From assembly GCF_022829685.1 (NCBI RefSeq), contig NZ_JAKSYE010000063.1, forward strand, positions 104,056-168,055: a stretch of DNA of 64,000 nucleotides. Direction: 5' to 3'. Shown in pieces: positions 57,543 through 64,000 of this stretch. The position numbers and the translations under genes were made by a program. Each line of letters begins with the position of its first letter. Within the stretch, counting starts at the first letter, position 1. Under the pieces are notes generated by a model. It was not told where the DNA came from. It saw nothing but the letters and a program-made list of their open reading frames with translations, and ran no database searches. This DNA is from Methylobacterium sp. E-045. GTDB taxonomy: Bacteria > Pseudomonadota > Alphaproteobacteria > Rhizobiales > Beijerinckiaceae.

Positions 57543-58499
57543 ATGACTGACCTCACCCTCAACGGCATCCCGGTGATCGACACCTTCGCCGAGGCGTTCG
57601 ACGTCGCCGGCACGGCGCTGATCATCACCAACGACACCGCCAAATGGGCGATGATCGCCGCGGTGACCATGACCGGGTTCGCCACCTCGGTGATCGGCTG
57701 CGGCGCCGAGGCCGGGATCGATTGCGAACTCTCGCCGGAGGAAACGCCGGACGGCCGCCCCGGCGTGCGGGTGCTGCTGTTCGGCTTCGAGCCGAACGGC
57801 CTCAAGGACCAGCTCCTGAAGCGCGTCGGCCAGTGCATCCTCACCTGCCCCGGCACGGCCTGCTATGCGGGCGTCGACGGGCCGCACAAGATCAAGCTCG
57901 GTGGCGCGATCCGCTATTTCGGCGACGGGTTCGCGGTGGCCAAGCGCCTGACCGACCCCGTTTCCGGCAAGGCACGGCGCTACTGGCGCGTGCCGGTCAT
58001 GGACGGCGAGTTCCTGTGCGAGGATTTCGTCCGCGCGGTGGACGGGGCGGTGGGCGGCGGCAACCTGCTGTTCCTCGGTCGCAACCATGCCGAGACCCTC
58101 AAGGTCGCCGAGATCGCGGTGGACGCCGCCCGTTCGGTGCCAGACGTGATCCTGCCCTTCCCCGGCGGCATCGTCCGCTCCGGCTCGAAGGTCGGCGCGC
58201 GCACCAAGGGCATGATGGCTTCCACCAACGACGCCTATTGCCCGACCCTCAAGGGACGGGCCGGCTCGGAACTCGCGGCCGAGGTCGGCGTGGTGCTCGA
58301 GATCGTCATCGACGGCCTCACCTCGCGCTCGGTGGCCGAATCCATGCGCGCTGCGCTCCACGCTTCCACCGAGGCCGGTGCCGCGCACGGGCTCGTGGCG
58401 GTGACGGCGGGCAATTACGGCGGCAATCTCGGCCGCCACCATTATCACCTGAAGGACCTGCTCTCGAAGGAGCCGGCGAGCGAGGCTGGAGCGGCATGA
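57543..58499 (+). CDS. fhcD: Formylmethanofuran:H4MPT formyltransferase (subunit D)
   Basis: 318 residues. Moves the formyl group from formyl-H4MPT to methylofuran. Family blocks: NGIPVIDTFAEAFDVAGTAL, FATSVIGCGAEAGIDCELSP, QCILTCPGTACYAGVDG, DGEFLCEDFVRAVDGAVGGG and YGGNLGRHHYHLKDLL. It follows fhcA by 67 bases; its stop overlaps the fhcC start (ATGA). Confidence 0.96.
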   Translation: MTDLTLNGIPVIDTFAEAFDVAGTALIITNDTAKWAMIAAVTMTGFATSVIGCGAEAGIDCELSPEETPDGRPGVRVLLFGFEPNGLKDQLLKRVGQCILTCPGTACYAGVDGPHKIKLGGAIRYFGDGFAVAKRLTDPVSGKARRYWRVPVMDGEFLCEDFVRAVDGAVGGGNLLFLGRNHAETLKVAEIAVDAARSVPDVILPFPGGIVRSGSKVGARTKGMMASTNDAYCPTLKGRAGSELAAEVGVVLEIVIDGLTSRSVAESMRAALHASTEAGAAHGLVAVTAGNYGGNLGRHHYHLKDLLSKEPASEAGAA

Positions 58500-59296
58500 G
58501 CACCCTCACCCTGCGCCAGGAGCCGCCGGAGCGGCTCGATTTCCTCCACGTGAATCCGCTCTCCCTGAGCGCCCTCTCCGAGACCGAGGCGGCCAGGCTC
58601 CCCATCGGCACCAGCCGACGCGGCCTGACCCTCGGCGACGTCTTCACGATCAGCCTCGACGGCTCCGACAGCCTGACCATCGAAGGCGGCTCATCCCGCT
58701 TCGACAATGTCGGCGCTTCCCTCAGCGGCGGTTCGGTCCATGTCGTCGGCGATGTCGGTCAGCGCCTCGGCGCCGGCATGGCGTCGGGATCCGTCACGGT
58801 CACGGGATCGGCCGGCCCCTATGCCGGATCCGGCGCCAAGGGCGGGACGATCACCATCGAGGGCGATGCCGGCGATCACGCGGGCGGCGCGGTCTATGCC
58901 GCCAAGGCGGGGCTCGATGGCGCCACGCTGGTGATCCGCGGATCGGCCGGCGATTACCTCGGTGACCGCATGCGGCGCGGGCTTATCCTGGTCGGCGCCG
59001 CGGGCGCCCATGCCGGATCGCGGATGATCGCGGGCACGATCGCCGCCCTCTCGGTGGGCGACCATCCGGGCTACGGCATGCGGCGCGGGACGATCCTCAC
59101 CGGCGGACACGGTGCCCTAAGCCCGAGCTTCGTCGAGACCGGAACGCACGATCTCGTGTTCCTGCGCCTGCTCGCCCGGTCCCTGCGTGCCCTCAGCCCC
59201 GCCCATGCCGACCTCGCCGCCGGGGCGCTCAAGCGCTATTCCGGCGATCTCGCCACCCTCGGCAAGGGTGAACTCTGGGTCACGGCCGGGCGATAG
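58496..59296 (+). CDS. fhcC: Formyltransferase/hydrolase complex subunit C
   Basis: 266 residues. Right-handed beta-helix with repeating G-G-x-V/I-x-x-x-G-D/S-A-G units (GSVHVVGDVGQRLGAGMASG; GTITIEGDAGDHAGGAVYAA; RGLILVGAAGAHAGSRMIAG). It is homologous to FwdC/FmdC and to the GltB C-terminal domain. It scaffolds the complex. Last gene of the fhcBADC operon. Confidence 0.94.
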   Translation: MSTLTLRQEPPERLDFLHVNPLSLSALSETEAARLPIGTSRRGLTLGDVFTISLDGSDSLTIEGGSSRFDNVGASLSGGSVHVVGDVGQRLGAGMASGSVTVTGSAGPYAGSGAKGGTITIEGDAGDHAGGAVYAAKAGLDGATLVIRGSAGDYLGDRMRRGLILVGAAGAHAGSRMIAGTIAALSVGDHPGYGMRRGTILTGGHGALSPSFVETGTHDLVFLRLLARSLRALSPAHADLAAGALKRYSGDLATLGKGELWVTAGR

Positions 59297-60068
59297 GCCC
59301 GGCGATCCCTCCCCGGCGGCGCACGACGCTGTCGGCGAGACGATCAGCGAAGCCTGAAGGTCACGGCTTCGATCGAGGGGGACCGGCCGAACATTGCCGG
59401 ACGACCCGCCGCCTTGCGCGATAGCGTCCGGCGTCGCCGGTGCGCCGGGCACTCCCGCCGAGCGTCCGGCCGCCGTCACGACGAGGACGACGCTGACCGC
59501 CCATGGCAGAGCGGCCATCCCCGCGGTGTGTTTGCCGCCGCATGGCTCGGTCCGGTCTTCAACGGACGACCGGATCACCGGAATCGATTCCGCTGCGACA
59601 GGCCCGGCGAATGCCGGGGCGAACGTCAAACCGGCCACAGACGCGCGACCGCGGGACCGCCGGACGCCCTTAACGTCTCGTTGCCTGCATTTGCTTGCCG
59701 AACCCTGCCGATAGGCCGAAGCCTTCGTGCCGCCCTCCCCGCAAGCAATCTTCGCATCGCGAGCCAGGACAAAAAGTTGTTCCTAACCGGCATGCTGCAG
59801 AATTGTTCCGCTTAATAAATGCTTGCGGGAAGTGGAAACCCGTCGTCGCGGTGGCGTGATCTGGATCACGCCGAGGTGAGCGGACCAGGTGCCGGAAGTG
59901 CGCCAGAGCACGTGACTGGTCTCTCGTTCCTCACTTGCGCCTAACCTTTACCCTTCGTTGACGGCTGCCGCTGTATTCGATGAGTGTTGTTGCAGGAATG
60001 CGACAGACCTCACGCCCGTCCAAGCCTACAAGCGCTCAGGCTTAATGCCCATCAGGACCAGACACACA
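59297..60068. other. 772-bp stretch without a supported gene
   Basis: Several open frames cross it on both strands but none has a convincing ribosome site, composition or family, and those on the reverse strand run into fhcC antisense. The right part (59,800 onward) is AT-richer and should hold the promoter and long leader of the porin gene. An FNR/FixK-type palindrome is noted separately. Confidence 0.5.
59854..59871. promoter_or_regulatory. FNR/FixK-like palindrome
   Basis: GCGTGATCTGGATCACGC: two 8-base arms (GCGTGATC / GATCACGC) around TG. The core TGATCTGGATCA is close to the FixK/FNR consensus TTGATnnnnATCAA. It lies about 200 bases before the porin start, so it could regulate that gene or an unmapped transcript. 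Confidence 0.5.
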
Positions 60069-60896
60069 ATGAAAAGACTGCTTCTCGCTACGACCGTTCT
60101 CGCCGGCCTGACCGCTGTCGCTTCGGCCGCCGACCTTCCCCGTCGCGCCGCCCCGCCGGTCTTCGTCCCGGTCCCGGTCTTCACGTGGACGGGCTTCTAC
60201 GCCGGTATCAACGCCGGTTACGCTTTCGACGCTGGCAAGGAAGGCCCGAACTCCTTCGCCGTGCCGGGCCGCTTCACCGCGACCGGCGTCCCGCAGGTCG
60301 CCACGTTCCGCAACGACAGCCAGGACGGCTTCACCGGCGGCGCGCAGATCGGCTACAACTACCAGTTCACCCCGGGTTCGGGCGTGGTCGTCGGTATCGA
60401 AGCCGACGCCCAGTACCTCGATTTCGGCGCCAAGCGTCGTGACTCGGGCATCGTTGCCGCTCCGGGCTTCGCCATCAACGACCCGCGCAGCCTCTCCAGC
60501 CTCGACTACTTCGGCACCGTCCGCGGTCGTCTCGGCTACGCCTTCGACCGTACCCTCGTGTACGGCACCGGCGGCTTCGCCTACGGCGCCGGCAGCACCG
60601 AGCGTAGCTTCGGCGGCTTCCGTGGCAACGACGACTTCCGCACCGGCTACGCCGTCGGCGGTGGTATCGAATACGCTCTCCCCACCGACTCGTTCTTCAA
60701 CTTCTTCCGCGCTTCCGCTGTGACGCTGAAGGTCGAAGGCCTGTACGTGAACCTCGATCGCGGCAACCGCAACCAGGGTGCCTTCATCATCGACACCACC
60801 GACAACTCGGTTGTGCGCTCGGTCAGCACCGGTCGTCGCGACGACGAGTTCGCCGTCGTCCGCGCCGGCCTGAACTACAAGTTCGGCACCTACTAG
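60069..60896 (+). CDS. Outer-membrane beta-barrel protein (Omp25/RopB family)
   Basis: 275 residues from the ATG at 60069. Signal peptide MKRLLLATTVLAGLTAVASA, then ADLPRRAAPPVFVPVPVFTW and TGFYAGINAGYAFDAG, the standard start of Hyphomicrobiales Omp25/RopB proteins. Alternating amphipathic strands follow, and it ends VVRAGLNYKFGTY with the terminal aromatic residue used for barrel assembly. Codon use is strongly biased, suggesting high expression. A terminator follows. Confidence 0.93.
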   Translation: MKRLLLATTVLAGLTAVASAADLPRRAAPPVFVPVPVFTWTGFYAGINAGYAFDAGKEGPNSFAVPGRFTATGVPQVATFRNDSQDGFTGGAQIGYNYQFTPGSGVVVGIEADAQYLDFGAKRRDSGIVAAPGFAINDPRSLSSLDYFGTVRGRLGYAFDRTLVYGTGGFAYGAGSTERSFGGFRGNDDFRTGYAVGGGIEYALPTDSFFNFFRASAVTLKVEGLYVNLDRGNRNQGAFIIDTTDNSVVRSVSTGRRDDEFAVVRAGLNYKFGTY

Positions 60897-60960
60897 GATC
60901 GTCCATGATCGTCGCGCGGTCCTCATCGAGGATCGCGCGGCATCGGGGTCGTCACTGTGA

Positions 60961-60988
60961 AAAACCCGGCCTCGCGGCCGGGTTTTTT
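60961..60988 (+). terminator. Rho-independent terminator after the porin gene
   Basis: An 11-base stem AAAACCCGGCC / GGCCGGGTTTT with a TCGC loop is followed by further T residues. It lies about 65 bases after the porin stop and before the convergent parE. Confidence 0.9.
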
Positions 60989-61147
60989 GCGTTGATCCGC
61001 CCCTGCACCTCATCCGTTCTCGGACGTCCGGATCCCACGCGGGACGTGCCGCCTCTGCGGCTTGTCGTTTGAGGGCCCGCTCGCGCGCTTCACCCGTCCG
61101 AGGAAGGCAGCGAGCGCGGATCAATCGACTTCGCGCCCCACCCGTCC

Positions 61148-63238
61148 TCAGATGTCGAGTGTCGCCTCGTCGGCAAAGGCGGCGCGTTCGGAGATGAAGG
61201 CGAAACGGGCTTCCGGCTTGTTGCCCATCAGTCGCTCCACGGCATCGCCGGTGGAGTCCCGCGCCTCGTCGAGGACCGCGACGCGCAGGAGCGTGCGCTT
61301 CTTGGGGTCCATCGTGGTCTCCTTCAACTGCGCCGGCATCATCTCGCCCAGGCCCTTGAAGCGGCTGATCTCCACCTTGCCGCCCTTGAAGACGGTCTTG
61401 ATCACCCGATCCTTGTCGGCGTCGTCTCGGGCATAGACCGTCTTGGCGCCATGCTGGAGGCGGTAGAGCGGCGGGATCGCAAGGTAGAGATGGCCCTTGT
61501 CGATGAGCTTGGGCATCTGCCGGTAGAAGAAGGTGATCAGCAGCGAGGCGATGTGGGCGCCGTCGACATCCGCGTCTGTCATGATGATGACCTTCTCGTA
61601 GCGAAGGTCCTCGCCCTTGTAGCCATTGCCCGTGCCGCAACCGAGGGCCTGGGTCAGGTCGGAGATGAGCTGGTTGGCGCCCATCTTGTCGCGGCTGGCC
61701 GAGGCCACGTTGAGGATCTTGCCGCGCAGGGGCAGGATCGCCTGGCTGGCGCGGTCACGTGCCTGCTTGGCCGAGCCGCCGGCGGAATCACCCTCGACGA
61801 TGAAGATTTCGGAGCCCGCCGTACCGGCCTTCGAGCAATCGGCGAGCTTGCCCGGCAACCGCAGCTTGCGGGTGGCCGATTTGCGCGCGACCTCCTTTTC
61901 CTGGCGCCGGCGCAGGCGCTCCTCGGCCCGGTCGATCACCCAGTCGAGGAGCTTGTTGGCCTGGGCCGGGGAGGCGGCGAGCCAATGGTCGAAGGCGTCG
62001 CGGATCGCCGTCTCGACGATGCGCGAGGCTTCCACCGTGGCGAGCTTGTCCTTGGTCTGGCCCTGGAATTCCGGCTCGCGGATGAAGACGGAGAGCATCG
62101 AGGCGCAGGTCGCCATCACGTCGTCGGTGGTGACGGAGGTCATCCGCTTGGCCTGGCCGACGCGCTCGGCATGCTCGCGCAGGGCACGCAGCAGGGCGAC
62201 GCGCAGGCCGCTCTCGTGGGTGCCGCCCTCGGCGGTGGGAATCGTGTTGCAGTAGGAGTGCGAGACCCCGTCCTCCACCACCATCCAGGCGACGGCCCAT
62301 TCGAGGGAGCCGTGGCCGCCGGGCTTCGTCACCTTGCCGGCGAAGACCGCGTCGGTGACGAGCTCCTTGCCGTCGAGGTCGCGGGCGAGATAGTCGCGCA
62401 GGCCGCCGGGGAAGCGGTGCACGGTCTCGGCCGGCACGTCGGAGATCCCCTCCAGCAGGGCGGGGGCGCAGCGCCAGCGGATCTCGACGCCGCCGAACAG
62501 GTAGGCTTTGGAGCGCGCCATCTTGAACAGCCGGCGCGGATCGAACTTCAGCGCCCCGAAGATCTGCGCATCGGGGTGGAAGCGCACCCGCGTGCCGCGC
62601 CGGTTCTGCACCCGGCCCACCGTCTCCAGGGGCCCCTGGACATGGCCCCGCGAAAAGGTCTGGCGATAGAGAACCTGGCTTCGGGCCACCTCGACTTCGA
62701 GGATGTCGGACAGGGCGTTGACCACGGAAATGCCGACACCGTGCAGGCCGCCGGAGGTCTCGTAGACCTTCGAGTCGAACTTGCCGCCCGCATGGAGCGT
62801 GGTCATGATCACTTCGAGGGCGGATTTGCCCGGAAATTTCGGGTGCGGGTCCACCGGGATGCCGCGACCATTGTCGGTGATGACGAGGTGGCCGGTCTCC
62901 TCCAGCTCCACCTCGATGTAGCTGGCATGGCCGGCCACCGCCTCGTCCATGGAATTGTCGATCACCTCGGCGAAGAGGTGGTGGAGGGCGCGCTCGTCGG
63001 TGCCGCCGATATACATGCCCGGCCGGCGCCGGACCGGCTCCAGCCCTTCCAGCACCTCGATCGACGATGCGTCGTAGCCGGCTTCCGCCGTATCGACCGG
63101 AGCCTTGTCGAGGGGAGCGCGCGCGGCCGAAGCGGCCTTGGCGCCGCGCACGGGCGCCTGACCGCCCGCGAACAGGTCGCTCGGCCGGCCGCCGGCGGGG
63201 GCCGGGACGGCCTGACGTGAGGTCTCGCGCTGAGTCAT
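61148..63238 (-). CDS. parE: DNA topoisomerase IV subunit B
   Basis: 696 residues from the ATG at 63238 (MTQRETSRQAVPAPAGG). The GHKL ATPase motifs are present: EVIDNSMDEAVAGHA, LVITDNGRGIPVDPHPK and ETSGGLHGVGISVVNALSD. The Toprim block is IFIVEGDSAGGSAKQARDRA, and the metal Asp pair is in IMTDADVDGAHIASLLITFF. A 50-residue disordered N-terminal extension precedes the ATPase domain. Missing the GyrB-type insert, it fits ParE better than GyrB. Confidence 0.93.
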   Translation of the reverse strand: MTQRETSRQAVPAPAGGRPSDLFAGGQAPVRGAKAASAARAPLDKAPVDTAEAGYDASSIEVLEGLEPVRRRPGMYIGGTDERALHHLFAEVIDNSMDEAVAGHASYIEVELEETGHLVITDNGRGIPVDPHPKFPGKSALEVIMTTLHAGGKFDSKVYETSGGLHGVGISVVNALSDILEVEVARSQVLYRQTFSRGHVQGPLETVGRVQNRRGTRVRFHPDAQIFGALKFDPRRLFKMARSKAYLFGGVEIRWRCAPALLEGISDVPAETVHRFPGGLRDYLARDLDGKELVTDAVFAGKVTKPGGHGSLEWAVAWMVVEDGVSHSYCNTIPTAEGGTHESGLRVALLRALREHAERVGQAKRMTSVTTDDVMATCASMLSVFIREPEFQGQTKDKLATVEASRIVETAIRDAFDHWLAASPAQANKLLDWVIDRAEERLRRRQEKEVARKSATRKLRLPGKLADCSKAGTAGSEIFIVEGDSAGGSAKQARDRASQAILPLRGKILNVASASRDKMGANQLISDLTQALGCGTGNGYKGEDLRYEKVIIMTDADVDGAHIASLLITFFYRQMPKLIDKGHLYLAIPPLYRLQHGAKTVYARDDADKDRVIKTVFKGGKVEISRFKGLGEMMPAQLKETTMDPKKRTLLRVAVLDEARDSTGDAVERLMGNKPEARFAFISERAAFADEATLDI

Positions 63239-63447
63239 GGGCCAACCATACAGGAACGAAACGGAAACGTGAAGCGATGCCGCCCTCGCCGGCGGGCGCT
63301 CTCCCGGTGTTCCTGCACAGCTTGCGCCGATTCCGTTAATGCTGTGTCGCCGGGGTACCGGAAGCGGGGGCTCGGCCACTCCTGGCCCCCTTGGCCGGGG
63401 GGCGATCCCGTCGTCCCGTCAGCTCGCGACCCGGCCGCCCCCACGCC

Positions 63448-63930
63448 TTAGTGATCGTGACGATGGCGGGGCAGCATTCCGTCGATGAGATCCGGCGAGC
63501 GGGTGGAGGGCACCTTGAAGGAGGGGGGCAAGGCCTTCGGATCGTCCTCGTCGGCCTTGCCGGGATGCTGCACGGCGACGAAGAAGGTTGTGTCGACCGG
63601 GATGAAGGAGGGCCCCCAAATCACGGCGCCGTTGGGCACTTGGAAGAAGGGCTTGCCCGTGCCCCGGCCCTGCCCGTCCCTTTCCATCGCCCGGATGCCG
63701 TCGTCGTGTCCGGTCTTCGACGGCGAGTTCCCGTCGAGGGCAACCCGGAGCCGGCCCTGCCCGTCCACCGAGCCATTGTCCGGCGTGCCGAACCAGCGGT
63801 CCTTCGTCGTCGTGCCGCGCCTCGATCACCACGTCGGCCCGAGACGCGAACCCGTATGCGGGGGGGGGGGGGCAGCTTTCCCTCGTCGAAGACCCGGGGG
63901 CATCCAGGCGCTGCGCCCGTCAGCTCCATG
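63448..63930 (-). pseudogene. Decayed remnant of a PhoX-type (DUF839) phosphatase
   Basis: Reverse-strand fragments of the PhoX family occur in order but in different frames. First MELTGAAPG (about 63905-63930), then AYGFASRADVVIEAR (about 63815-63860), then DRWFGTPDNGSVDGQGRLRV continuing through FFQVPNGAVIWGPSFIPVDT and TFFVAVQHPGK to the stop at 63448. In an intact protein the first two blocks are separated by long stretches that are missing here. A run of 13 G at 63860-63872 lies at one junction and an in-frame TGA precedes the third block. It may continue beyond the window edge. Confidence 0.55.
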
Positions 63931-64000
63931 ATCAATCGAGCTTGAATCAGATGCGCCACATGGCGGGCGAATGACCCCGCCAATTCGGAACCAACCCTGA

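Noticed and set aside
59117..59638. Reverse frame of 173 codons with a signal-peptide-like start, downstream of fhcC
   Set aside because: Its C-terminal third is the exact antisense of fhcC and no ribosome site or family supports it.

Overview
The window looks like a chromosomal segment of a methylotrophic alphaproteobacterium of the Methylobacterium/Methylorubrum type. It is GC-rich throughout. It carries a near-complete tetrahydromethanopterin (H4MPT)/methylofuran C1-transfer cluster (fae, mtdB, mch, the beta-RFAP synthase gene, and fhcB-fhcA-fhcD-fhcC), and its proteins are typical of Hyphomicrobiales (HdaA, RopB/Omp25-like porin, DUF3297, non-discriminating-type AspRS together with GatCAB). 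No rRNA, tRNA, CRISPR array or insertion sequence was recognised.

Layout. 1-10.8 kb: housekeeping genes argS (cut by the window edge), a broken SGNH hydrolase, dgt, an A-type Fe-S carrier, a large exported protein, rnd, a small WYL-like protein, aspS and a glycosyltransferase pair. 10.9-12.7 kb: a foreign-looking two-gene module, a putative nuclease toxin with its putative immunity partner; part of the toxin gene is clearly AT-richer than its neighbours. 12.7-24.3 kb: DUF3297, an acetyltransferase, maeB, a Tat-exported formamidase homologue, then ppx-ppk-hdaA-perM. 24.5-28.3 kb: a chemoreceptor followed by purM-purN. 28.3-29.0 kb: a HigB/HigA toxin-antitoxin operon with two copies of the same palindrome in front of it. 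29.2-36.9 kb: lipoprotein, ndk, DUF2147, GST, PsiF-like protein, an Aae-type efflux operon and an SDR enzyme. 37.2-39.9 kb: an unusual soluble MCP/solute-binding fusion and a GNAT enzyme. 39.9-43.8 kb: gatB, a membrane protein, gatA, gatC. 43.9-45.3 kb: a small protein, a SUKH-domain protein and ruvX.

45.3-59.3 kb is the C1 island. Fae condenses formaldehyde with H4MPT, MtdB oxidises methylene-H4MPT to methenyl-H4MPT, Mch hydrolyses it to formyl-H4MPT, and the Fhc complex moves the formyl group through methylofuran and releases formate. Around them sit genes that probably build the cofactors: beta-RFAP synthase, two ATP-grasp ligases, a CitG-like transferase, a HisA-like TIM barrel, a hydantoinase/oxoprolinase-like protein and a 66-residue protein. 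The mtdB side and the fhc side are divergent from a 363-bp gap.

59.3-64 kb holds a gene-poor stretch with an FNR/FixK-like palindrome, an outer-membrane beta-barrel gene with a strong terminator, parE, and the decayed remnant of a PhoX-type phosphatase at the right edge. Composite GC-rich palindromes lie in several intergenic gaps. Several gene pairs join by 4-base GTGA or ATGA stop/start overlaps.
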